Position numbers and translations under genes: made by a program
Notes under the pieces: generated by a model
Database searches by the model: none
Seen by the model: the letters and a program-made list of their open reading frames with translations, nothing else
What the model was told of the DNA's origin: nothing
Source: Branchiostoma floridae
Lineage: Eukaryota; Chordata; Leptocardii; Amphioxiformes; Branchiostomatidae
Assembly (NCBI RefSeq): GCF_000003815.2
Contig: NC_049995.1
Coordinates: forward strand, 116,845-180,844
Length of the DNA stretch: 64,000 nt
Direction: 5' to 3'
Shown: piece after piece, positions 24,784 through 35,128 of the stretch
Numbering within the stretch: the stretch's first letter is position 1
Layout of the letters: the number at the start of each line of letters is the position of its first letter

Positions 24784-26324
24784 TCATGTTTTCTTGATTA
24801 CTTGTTCGTAGACTTGGTCAAAGTTTGCATATGCGAGCGGCAGGTTTTGTTGTCCGGGGTATAAGTAAGGGGGGTCCTTGAATTCTGCACCGTCCTTTGT
24901 TCTGGAGGATAGAAATCAACATGACAACTTACAGTCATTTGCTATGCATTTATGTGTTCTATATACACCCCATGTTAATTGTCTGAATGAACACACAGTG
25001 AAGGCATGTTTGTCACACGTGTCATGTTAATAAAAAATCTACTGTAATTATTTTACAAGTTTGTTACACGTGTCATGATTTTCTAGTTTTCATACACCTT
25101 TTCAATTTAGAGGGAAATATTTTCTTATAAATTGTCTGAAATCACACTTCAAGATTGCGGCAAGAACGCATATCTGTCACGTGTAATGTTTCTAAACAAT
25201 TGACTGCAATTATTTTTCACGCTTGTCACACGTATCATTTTTAAACGATCTACCGCAACTAGGTTTCATGAACCTTTCCCTGTTGACAATATTGAAGTAA
25301 TTCTTTTCAAGCAAAATGTCTGAATTCATACACCACAGAGGCCTGTATGTCACACGTGTCATGTTTATAAATAATGGACTGAAATTATTTTCACGTTTGC
25401 CACACGTGTCATGTTTTTAAACATTCTACTGCAATTCATTTTCACGTTTGTCACACGTGTCATGTTTGTAAACATTGTACCGAGACTAGAGCAAGTGAGT
25501 GAGTGAATGACTGAGCGAGTAAGTGAAGGAATGAATGAGTGATTGATGGCTAAGGGTGAGGATGAGTTTACGTGAGTGGGCGGGTGAATGTGAGTGAGTA
25601 AGTGAGTGAGTGAGTTACTCACCCAGCCTTTATCTCGTTCAGAGGGAGGGATGTCTTGTCGTCAGTTTGCCTGTATTAAAGGACACACAGGATAAGATCT
25701 GTTATTGCCACCCGGTTAACTATGTGTTGTTATTCCAACGGTTTTTGTTTCGGGCACAAGGCATTTCACGTCATAACTTCCATAATAATCCATACTTCGC
25801 GATACACAAACAATATAGTGAAGAAGATTTTATAATTATGACGCATGCTGCAAAACATGTCAACACAATTGTCGGTTTCTATATTGTATATTTGTTAAGA
25901 CTGCACTGAAAATTAGAGTAAGAAATATTCATTTTTATACTACTTTGTAGGATATATATGATTTGAATTTACCTCGCTTTCTTTTTCTTGTAGCAGACGA
26001 CAGACACAATGATGATTACTAGTAGCAAGAGCGCCGCACCTCCGGCTCCCGCTGCTATGGCAACGATGCTGTTACTGCCGCCATTTTGTAACTCTGCGGC
26101 GGCTGGGGGCTTCGTAGTCTGCTTGTCGACCATCTCCTTCGTCGTGAGGGTTTTCCAGGTCGTATGCTTCTGATGTGTGGTAAATGTTGCTACTTCAGGC
26201 TTGATTGTGGTTTTTGATGGTGTAGAAAACGGTTTGATGGCCGGAGACGTCATTTTGGGGTACTCTGTGGATGACGTCATTGGTGATGTTGTGGTGAAGG
26301 GCAACGGTGACGTCATTAGTGAAT
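24784..26324 (-). CDS. Membrane-proximal, transmembrane and cytoplasmic exons
   Basis: Exon 26324-25973 ends the Thr-rich stalk, then encodes a Gly/Ala/Leu/Val/Ile helix of about 25 residues and Y-K-K-K-K-A-R. The last codon is split by a GTAAAT donor that would read as a stop if not spliced. The 48-base exon 25670-25623 and the final exon 24901-24784 add a tail with P-P-Y-L-Y-P, A-Y-A-N-F and Q-V-Y-E-Q-V. Y-A-N has the Y-x-N form recognised by Grb2-type SH2 domains when phosphorylated (family knowledge; use here is inference). Retention of the first tail intron would give a nearly tail-less protein. Confidence 0.8.
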
Positions 26325-29300
26325 CTGTATGACGGAGGGAAGGTATTGTTGAGTTGGTGTTTATACTTTTGAAGAGGTGTCAATAAGTAAGTATTGAGAG
26401 GTTATATTGATAAAAATGATACTGGATGACATAAACAGTGATACTCTTTTTATAGGGGGAGAGAGGCGGACTAGCTCATTAACAAAAATACAAAGTAGTA
26501 TTGCGTAACGTTACATAACAAGATATGAACATAGAAAACAGCAATAATGATATGATTTGTGATTATGGTTTTACCTTTTGATGTGGTTGTGGTACCCTGT
26601 TCTGACGTCACATTTTGCGTGATCATGGGTGACGTCAGTGGCTGCCTGGTCACAGTAATCCCCTCCGATGTTAGTTGTTGCGTGGTTGACGTCATGACAT
26701 GTTGCGTGTTTGTAGTTTTACTATCTGATGTCAGAGATTGTGTGGTCTTAGTCCCCGATTCTGACGTCACTTGCGTAGCTGCCCCTTCTGCTGTCATATG
26801 TTGTATGGTTGTAGTTGCCCCTTCTGACGTTACAAGTTTGGTGGTTCTAGTTGTTGCTTCTGACGTTGGAGGTTGTGTGGTTCTTGTTGTCCCTCCTGAC
26901 GTCAAAAGCTGTGTGCTTCTAGTTGCCCCTTCTGACGTCACGTGTTGTGGGGTTCTAGTTGCACCTTCTGACGTCACAAGTTGTGTGGTTCTTATTGCTA
27001 CTTCTGACGTAGGAAGTTGGGTGGTTCTAGTTGCATCGTCTGACGTCACATGTTGTGTGGTTCTTGTTGCTACTTCTGACGTAGGAAGTCGTGTGGTTCT
27101 AGTTGCACCGTCTGACGTCATAGGTTGTGTGGTCCTACTTCCCCCTGCTGTCGTCAAATGTGTACTCCATCCTGTACCTACAATATCAATAGTTAACATG
27201 AATAAAGCATTTTATTGTTATCAAAACGGTAGCATTATTATCAAATATGTACAAAAACATACCAGGGTAAAATGATGTTGTTGTTTTTTCAGACAGAGAG
27301 TCCATTTGAAATAACAGAAATGTATAAGGGTGATCTATTATATATAAGTCCTAAATTTAAAGTCAATCTACTTATTTCAAGTAATGTGAATCGTAGTTAA
27401 ATGTCCTCACTGTCCTTTAAGGGAATATTTTAAATCTACGATAGGGATTCTTTAGATACTTGCAGCTTTAAATATCTGATATAACAAATATTTTTTGTAT
27501 TACATTCTATTTTGATAATTTTTATAGATATCTACTTTAGAATGGATTTTTATATTTTTCTAGAAGCAATTGCATGATTTTGACATTAAGAAAAAAAGTT
27601 CAGAACTCACTTTCAGAGACTTCAGTGCTTCCCGAGGTGGGTGGGCTGGTTTGTGAAGTAGTTCTAGTTGTAGACACGTGAACAACTGGGGGTGACATTG
27701 ATGTTGATGATACTGATGTAGTTTCATTAGCGCTATGAGTTGGTACAGTCCCACTGGTCGTTCCTAGAACCACGGGAGAAGAAATCGACTGGCTCGAAGT
27801 TGGTGACATCGTCGACAGTTCACCTAAGTGTGTGTGTGTGTGGTGGTGGTGGGGGGGGGGGTTGAGATGTTGTTTTTGACATTTTATCAAGTAATGATTT
27901 GGTGAATCTATCAAATAACAGTAAAACTTTGTGTTTTATTTAAGCTTCAATATGGAAGCTGTAATTTATCTACTGTGCTTTCAAATGAAGATACATATTA
28001 ATCAATTAATTAATAATTTTTTTGCGGGCATGAACCACTAATGATGAATGACCTTGGCAGCTAAATCACGCTCCTACCGGTCAGTGCTTTAGTTGCATAC
28101 AGTTGTGGCCACATGGTGACTGTAGATATGTTTAAAATTCTATTTTTAATACAGGACCTTAACGTGGCTCTGATAACCCATAAGTGTGCCAAAACATATT
28201 CATCCTATTTTCCTCTAGGAAGTCATCAAGGGACTTCAAACTTTTCAAAAAATCAGAAAGAAAAAAATTTGCTCACCGGTGCACCCTAACAGTTCCATCC
28301 TCAGCCTTGGGACGTTCCCATTCCATGTCAGGGGGTAGATGCGTAGATAGGTTGCGAAAATGGGAGGGTCCAGGATTTGCTGAGTGATGTCCAAACCGTC
28401 ACTGTTTGCAGGAAAAACCTGTATAATAGAACAAAGGTACAGCGTTGATACAGTATTAAATTGTAAGTATCGCAGCGTTAGTCAGTCACCAACGTTACCT
28501 ACAATCATATGTTAAAAAAAGTTAAAGTTGCCCGTGCAGATGCTTAGGAACGTGGCACCTCTCTCCATTTCTGTAGCCCTTGGCCCACGCATTTGTGCAA
28601 TGTACTACAGCAAGTAAGTCAACTACAGCAGGGGGCTGGTCAGCTGGTAGTGATGTGTTTCCATACTCTTTCTCATTAGTGATAACTGCTAAGCAGAGAA
28701 AGTAGCATTTACCATTTTAAAGTGTTTAGTATGACTCGGCATCGAACTCATAATTTACTTCGAACACCCTACCCACGCGACCATTGCACCAGTTAATGCC
28801 CTGACCGTATATTATAGTGATCTTTATACTCTGCATCTGGTCCGAGTTCTGTTGAGTCGCGATCGGCGAACTGGGTTCCCATGCGGGACTGGATACGACT
28901 GAAATAGAGTCGTGTCATCCTCTAGGATGGGTACATAAATTCGGCGACCCGTGGATTAGGAAATTTTTTGGCATCCGTCCATCGCACGTAAAGTTTAAAG
29001 AACCCAACACAATTTCGATTTATACCAGCTTGGCTAAAATGTGCAACACAAATTGTTATGCCTCGTCTTCGATGAAATATTTTTACTTGGCCATATGTGA
29101 TACAATCCAGTCCATGGATGGGATATGGAGGTTGGGGGCAAAGGGTCATTTACTTCCAAACCTTGGACATATGAATGACTTTCAACGGACCATAGTGGTC
29201 TTTTTCACCCACAGTAAGAATGCATATGGTCTGAAAATGGACTTACTTCAGGGGAACTGAAAATTGACTTACTGACTAAAATTGATGTAAAGCCTAAAAC

Positions 29301-32300
29301 TCTGGATTATTGTCCACTGAAACTAACACCAGATAGTACTAGGTTTCATCAAACATGTCAAAATAGAGTGAACTTACTATGGGAGTGACTCCCAATCTTA
29401 TACAATTAAGTCCACCTTCATCTACAATTCCACTTTTTCTGTACACCTAACGATATTAATTTTCATTTTCGATATGTTGAGGACTTTTTCAAATACATGC
29501 AGACAATAGAGATATTTATGTACAATGTATTTATGTTAAATTACGTCACTTCGACCAATTCCGTTTATTGAATTTTGTATATGTTTCGACAGAAAAAGCA
29601 TACCTGCCTTTTATGAGACGAAAAACAACAAAAGTAGAAATATGCTTACCTTTCCGTCCTCAAATGAACTCCAAGTGAACCCGTCTATGCTGTACTTGAT
29701 CATGTATGACGTCAGCCATCCTCCCCACTTTCCCTGTGTCTGCACACCGCTGACATAGTGGTTCGTTGTGAGGTTCACCTAGAAAAAATAATTCATTAGA
29801 AATACATTCATTGTTTTTACTTGTTTGTGTTCTTAGATTTAGTTCTCTAAGATTTTGAGCGCTCCGTTGAGGGTCCAGTCGTCATAGCCACACATGACCA
29901 AGGCACCTAGTCTCCAAGCAAATCCTACTGCGCCATAACAAAGTATCATTATATAGCTGGCTAAGGACTGTAGCCGGCCAAAGGGAGTCAAAGGGTAGCG
30001 TAACACTCCTAAACTGGCTTCACTCCTCTGTCAGCTTTTGATACTATTTTATGTTTTATGCTGCTTAGAGATTACAAGGCAACCCAAAATCTAGAAAAAA
30101 GTGACTGTTTATGACAGTCATTTAGACTCTCAAAATACATATCCGAATGTTATCAGTGAAAGAGAAAGGAATTTTCTTTAGATATCGTCCATCTCGATGC
30201 ATAGCCTTAATAAACGACACAAAATACCTGTAACCAAGGTTCGCTATTGTATGACACGTTGAACTGCCAGGCGATACCCCCATTTAGCCTGGCTTTCCAG
30301 GCCTCGTAGTTAGGCAACTGTGAAGACGCAGACAGTTGGGTGTCCTTTATCTGCCCGTTCTCCAAGCCAAGGGCATTGCTACAGTCAACTAGCAGAAATT
30401 CATAATGACATTTTTAAACAATTAGTAGACTGTCTTTTTCTGGCCAAGTATAATAAACATTGCATTAGATGTATGTATGTATGTATGTATAATAAACATG
30501 TTATCACCACTATTTTGCAACGTAAAACATGACTACGCTTTGACAGATTTGGCAAATATTATTGTGGAATGATTCCATATACAGTAGAATCATTTCAGAA
30601 AAACAATAAAAACTATAAGTACAAAGCATAAATAACCAATACATCATTTTTAATGAAGATTATGTGCATTTCCATTTTCCCTTTTCCATTTTTAAAATAA
30701 TTTCTCCCCGTGGAAAGAGGCTATAGGCTGAAATACTGTTATTCTTGTGATTTGGTGCGGTGGATTCGTGCTCGCGGTTTTCACGTCGACCGCTTTAATG
30801 CGACCGTTAAATCGCAAATGTCTCTTTTATTTTACATTGTGTGACTATAGTGTCATCGCAAATTCGAAAGCACAACGACCATTCCGTTTCATCTCTACAT
30901 GAATTTGGATAAAATTGAATGGGAATTCAAGCACTCGTTTGCCCCGATATTGTAGCTTCGCTTGACAATTGCATCTTCCTATGCAGGGACTTCCAACAGC
31001 GACACCACCTGTCTGGATGTACTGATTTCTCAACCGTCACTCTTAGTTTCTGTGGACCTCCCCCCCTGTCAAACCAGCTGTCGGCCAGTCAGAAAATAGG
31101 CCTTTCAGATTTCAAAAGGTGTCGAAAATATAAGGTAAGCTCATTGATATTTATAAGCAGAACGGTCGGGAACTAAGGGTGAGGGTTGATAGCAGGGTAC
31201 ATCCAGACAGGTGGTTTCGCTGTTGGATGTCCCTGCGTAGAAGGATGAACAATCGTTTACCCGAAGGTGACATTGCGTTGTATGTTGCAAAGAATCCTGG
31301 GTAGCGGCCGACTCGTTGTGCCCGAAATGTCACGAACATGTGCCGACCGCTGGACCGAAGTACTCCCGAAGGCGGCCAAGCGGCACACAGCGTTCCAATG
31401 ACGTCACAGCCTGTGTTGTTGCCGTCGTAGATTGTGACTTTGTCTGTCAGCTGACAACTATAGCCGAAAATTGAACCTAAAAACAACAAAAAACAAAATG
31501 TTCGTTCAAACATTTTCAACAACTTAACTATCCAGACCCTTGGGGGGGGGGGGGGGGGCTAAAAGAGCCTACGCCAACTTTGACGTCCTATAACTGCCGA
31601 ACGACGTGTGCTAGGACTACGAAACTTGATGACTTTTCCTAAAATATTGTTAGCAACACTTTTGCGAAAAAAAAATTTAGTTTGTGACTTTTCATGTTGC
31701 CATGGCAATGGGTTTCTGACAGGCATATTTTACCATATTTACCAATTTCAGTTTGAATTATTGGATTTCATAGTTTTATAGCTAAACCAAACTTGTTTAT
31801 CTATATCATTAAGATCCTGTGTAATTTCAAGTTACATATCTTATTAATTATTTATATCTTATGCTAATTTGATGACGCCATGGGTCGAAATCGAAGATGG
31901 CGGATAATGCCACTTTCAACGATAAATATATAGTGGAAATAAAGGTATAGTGGAAATTTCATATTTAGGTGATTTTAGCCTAAAATTTGACATTGTGACG
32001 TCATAATTACGTCATATTAAGTTATAACAATACTAAACTTAATATATAAAATATAAAATTTTACTAGTACATCATCCCCTCCAAATTTGGTGATCGTAAT
32101 CCAAGCCGTTTTGAAATTACGAAGGGGGGTCAAAAGAGAACCCCCCGACCCAGGTATCCCCAAAAAGCCCGGTCTGGATAGGGTTAACCAATTATTTTCA
32201 GGCCTGAGCTTTGCAAACAACCATTTCAACTATTTGGAGCGCCTACGTAGTTACATACATCACGGGTTAACCCGACCCTCCCTACGTTGTCCCTGGCGCA

Positions 32301-32521
32301 GTTATCTAGTGGTAGGAGTACCCTTAACGATGACATAATGCCCCGAATCATACCTGTAAGGTTAAACCTGATAAAGTTCAGGGAAATGTATCCCTCCGCC
32401 GGAGCAGTGATCAGCCACTCGCAGCTGTCAAGAGGCTCGTACAGGTCTGGCCAGTTCGGAGAGGTGATGTTCCCCGTGGTTTGGTTCAAGCTACCGCCAC
32501 AGATTTGGGGTACGCCGTTTG
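24784..32521 (-). CDS. CUB-F5/8C-mucin-transmembrane protein (10 exons, first exon missing)
   Basis: Exons in transcript order: 32521-32354, 31476-31261, 30388-30228, 29778-29650, 28418-28277, 27823-27611, 27177-26575, 26324-25973, 25670-25623, 24901-24784 (stop TGA). Every junction has GT/AG and a consistent phase. The product, about 715 residues plus a missing signal-peptide exon, has one full CUB domain (exons 1-2), one full F5/8 type C (discoidin) domain from V-D-C to L-L-G-C (exons 3-5), a long Ser/Thr mucin stalk (exons 6-8), a transmembrane helix and a tail of about 60 residues. CUB plus discoidin recalls neuropilins and DCBLD proteins, but the single copies and mucin stalk differ. It is probably a cell-surface glycan- or lipid-binding receptor (inference). 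The signal-peptide exon must lie beyond 32521, perhaps in or past the N gap. Confidence 0.88.
25010..25475. repeat. Diverged intronic repeats carrying CACGTG palindromes
   Basis: A block with TCACACGTGTCATGTTT recurs at about 25011, 25064, 25175 (altered), 25225 (altered), 25349, 25400 and 25450, with AAACAxTxTACTGCAAT-like spacers. Most copies keep the palindrome CACGTG. The array lies in the last intron of the CUB-F5/8C gene and is bordered by a GAGT-rich tract at 25490-25616. Confidence 0.7.
26575..27823 (-). CDS. Mucin stalk exons (27823-27611, 27177-26575)
   Basis: Exon 27823-27611 is Ser/Thr/Pro rich without clear periodicity. Exon 27177-26575 is built of 12-residue repeats of the type T-S-E-G-A-T-R-T-T-Q-x-x (36-bp DNA period), about 15 units, some imperfect. 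Dense Ser/Thr predicts heavy O-glycosylation. All borders are phase 1, so either exon could be skipped in frame. Because the DNA period is a multiple of three, the opposite strand also stays open, but that frame is not a gene. Confidence 0.85.
28277..30388 (-). CDS. F5/8 type C (discoidin) domain exons
   Basis: Exons 30388-30228, 29778-29650 and 28418-28277 join as phase 1 in, 0, 0, 1 out. The domain opens V-D-C-S-N-A-L-G and has A-W-K-A-R-L-N-G and P-W-L-Q-V-N-L. It then has the Y-S-I-D-G-F-T-W motif and closes A-T-Y-L-R-I-Y-P-L-T-W ... L-L-G-C. It is full length at about 145 residues with the end-to-end cysteine pair. A SINE lies in the intron at 28535-28802. Confidence 0.9.
28535..28802 (-). 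mobile_element. tRNA-derived SINE, second family
   Basis: On the minus strand the head near 28800 reads TGGTGCAATGGTCGCGTGGG (A-box-like) and GAGTTCGATGCC (B-box-like). A body running to about 28535 contains CCCCCTGCTGTAGTTGACTT. Its body is unrelated to that of the 6271-6722 SINE. It lies in an intron of the CUB-F5/8C gene. Confidence 0.6.
31261..32521 (-). CDS. CUB domain exons (32521-32354, 31476-31261)
   Basis: The first exon has I-C-G-G-S then T-S-P-N-W-P-D-L-Y and C-E-W-L-I-T, the canonical CUB start. The second has the Y-D-G-N-N and L-C turns and ends with G-F-F-A-T-Y, the usual last strand. All three introns touching these exons are phase 1, as in most shuffled extracellular modules. 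The 877-base intron holds a TTAA-flanked MITE (31524-32187). Confidence 0.88.
31524..32187. mobile_element. piggyBac-like MITE, TTAA-flanked (second copy)
   Basis: The element is bounded by TTAA at 31524-31527 and 32184-32187. Its ends share CTATCCAGACC as an inverted repeat. The interior is homologous, inverted, to the element at 3628-4517: both carry CATCAAATTAGCATAA, GTTGCCATGGCAACATGAAA-like and GCCATCTT-like segments. It has no coding frame and lies in the CUB intron. A long G run at 31541-31558 follows the left end. Confidence 0.65.
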
Positions 32522-32744
32522 CTGTGGACAGGTTTGTATAACATTGTTAACTGGGATGCTTGGCATGGATTTCCATTCAAATGTAACATATTGCGAAAAT
32601 AAACTGTTATTAAATTAGTTAAACTTTGATTTTCAACACAAAAATTGGACTGAACACCACCAGTCTTTGTCAATGAATGGACAATCCACTGCTGTCGTGA
32701 CGTCATGTTATGTAGATAAAATCAAAGTCAAATATGAAACACGT

Positions 32745-32814
32745 GACTCAGTAAGCAGTGGATCATACGTTGCAATAGACTTCCTGTCACATATGATCCA
32801 CTGCTTACTGAGTC
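32745..32814. repeat. Perfect 23-bp inverted repeat beside the assembly gap
   Basis: Arms 32745-32767 and 32792-32814 are exact complements separated by 24 bases. The second arm ends at the first N. Confidence 0.9.
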
Positions 32815-32914
32815 NNNNNNNNNNNNNNNNNNNNNNNNNNNNNNNNNNNNNNNNNNNNNNNNNNNNNNNNNNNNNNNNNNNNNNNNNNNNNNNNNNNNNN
32901 NNNNNNNNNNNNNN
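32815..32914. other. Assembly gap (100 N)
   Basis: Exactly 100 N, which usually marks a gap of unknown size. The missing first exon of the CUB-F5/8C gene may lie here or beyond. Confidence 0.99.
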
Positions 32915-34235
32915 AGGGTATGCAAATGTCCATAGTTGCATCATTTATGACAGAATGTTAACATTGAATTTTGCCGACAGGACTTTTTTTAAAACTACAA
33001 ACAAAAACAAGTGACAGTAATTTAGTCACATACTCTGTGACATTTTTATGGATTTCCTTGCATCAGTTGCTATGATATATATTATGCAGATGATATGGAC
33101 AGTCCCAGACAGACACATAATGACAAACAGGAAAGAAAATGAAGCCCTTATATTACTGGTAGCTTACCAGGACAAGTATTGTTTATCATAACACTAGTAC
33201 TGACCCATGCAATGTGCCAGGAAGCCAGAGCCGAACATCTGTTCAGGAATTTCTCTACTGCGAATAACCCCCATATCTGCTTGGAGATACGCTAATCACC
33301 AATCCTTAAAACCACATTGCCTGTTCCATAATACAGGGAATACATGGGCGATTTCTGGAATTATTACATCGATTATATAACAAAAGCTACCGCGTGAAAA
33401 ATGTATCCTGAGTATTGGTGCCTCAAAGCCCTTTAATTTCATTATCATTTTTTGGAGAGTTCAAATTCAGGATATGTGATAAAGTAGGTCCTTTATGAAA
33501 GCTGTTTCTTTTAACTGAAGGAAACAAAAATTTGCATGTATAACATTTGTTAAGTATATGGCATATTTGAGGTACCAAATTATAGACTTGCTGAATTAAG
33601 GAATGCTTGTCTCATATGATTTGCTTGTGGGTTACTGACCTTACAACAGGGATGCCCTGTCCCAGCATCTTGAGGAGCTTAAAAGGACTTAGGACTGGCT
33701 TTTTAATTTCCACCTGCAGTCTCACCCTCTATGTCTGTAACAAACAACATACCAAGCAAATACATTACAACAACACATAAAAAGTTTCAGTTTTTGTGCT
33801 CCTAACAACCGACAAGGAATACAAACAAGAAAAACATGTTCTTCTATACACAACAAGAGTCTGTAGCACACAATCCTCCATGAAGTATACTTGTCTTATA
33901 GTTTGCTATAGATGTGACTGAGGTGTTTGCCAAATGTCAGACCAATCCATCAAAAGGACCTTGATTTATATATAGGTGTGAAGACAAAACCCCCCAAAAG
34001 TTCATATAATATATATACATGAAATATCCAGAGTGTTTGAAGGGAGTGGGGGGGGGGGGGGTTGTGATGGCTGGGTTTTGGGGTGTGACATGGATAATAT
34101 TAAAATCAACATCCCAGAAAGTCCAGGTCCCAAGATACAAGACAAAACATGTTGTTTCACCACCAAGTTCAACAAACAGGCAACCCAAATCAAACACCCA
34201 CCTACCAAAAACTATCACAATCCCTCCAGCAACTC
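32915..34235. other. No recognised gene
   Basis: AT-rich DNA with a poly-G run near 34051-34061. No exon with both splice signals and domain-like content was found on either strand. Confidence 0.4.
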
Positions 34236-35128
34236 ATCTGCTTGGAGATTACCTCCTAACATCTGTTTGGACATTACCTCCTAACATCTGCTTGGACGTT
34301 ATGTGCACATTACCTCCTAACATCTGTTTGGACATTACTTCCTAACATCTGCTTGGATGTTATGTGCACATTACCTCTTAACATCTGCTTGGAAATTACC
34401 TCCTCACATCTGCTCAGAAGTTATGTGCACATTACCTCCAAACATCTGCTTGGAAATAACCTCCTAGCATCTGTTTGGACATTACCTCCTAACATCTGCT
34501 CGGACATTATGTGCACATTACCTCCTAACATCTGCTTGGAAATAACCTCCTAGCATCTGTTTGGACATTACCTCCTAACATCTGCTCGGACATTATGTGC
34601 ACATTACCTCCAAACATCTGCTTGGAAATAACCTCCTAACATCTGTTTGGACATTACCTCCTAACATCTGCTTGGACATTATGTGGACATTACCTCTTAA
34701 CATCTGCTTGAAGATTACCTCCTAACATCTGTTTGGACATTACCTCCTAACATATGCTCGGACATTATGTGGACATTACCTCTTAACATCTGCTTGAAGA
34801 TTACCTCCTAACATCTGTTTGAACATTACCTCCTCACATCTGCTCAGAAGTTATGTGCACATAACCTCCAAACATCTGCTTGGAGATTACCTCCTAACAT
34901 CTGCTCAGACGGTATGTGCACATTACATCCTAACATCTGCTTGGAAATTACCTCCTTACATCTGCTCAGAAGTTACGTGCACATAACCTCCAAACATCTG
35001 CTTGAGATTACCTCCTAACATCTGGTCGGACGTTATGTGCACATTACCTCCTAACATCTGCTTGGAGATTACCTGCTCACATCTGCTTGGAGACTACCTC
35101 ACATCTTCTTGGAGATTACCTCCTCTAT
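34236..35128. repeat. Minisatellite of about 890 bp
   Basis: The array is made of mixed units built from TTACCTCCTAACATCTGCTT, GGACATTA and ATGTGCACA segments. Basic steps are about 25 bases and higher-order steps include an ATGTGCAC insert. Units vary by point changes (CTTGG/CTCGG, TAAC/CAAAC). Frames that stay open across it are by-products of the repeat. Confidence 0.9.

Noticed and set aside
25365-25622. Minus-strand 85-codon frame rich in S-L-T-H
   Set aside because: Derived from the GAGT-rich and CACGTG repeats in an intron of the CUB gene.
26559-27275. A 238-codon plus-strand frame (V-V-L-V-A-x-S-D-V repeats)
   Set aside because: Antisense of the mucin repeat. It stays open because of the 36-bp period. 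Splice sites and phases support the minus strand.
32667-33014. Frames that run through the N gap
   Set aside because: Unknown bases; open only because N is not read as a stop.
34019-34345. Plus-strand frames of 83-108 codons at the start of the minisatellite
   Set aside because: They consist of poly-G derived glycine runs and repeat-derived sequence.
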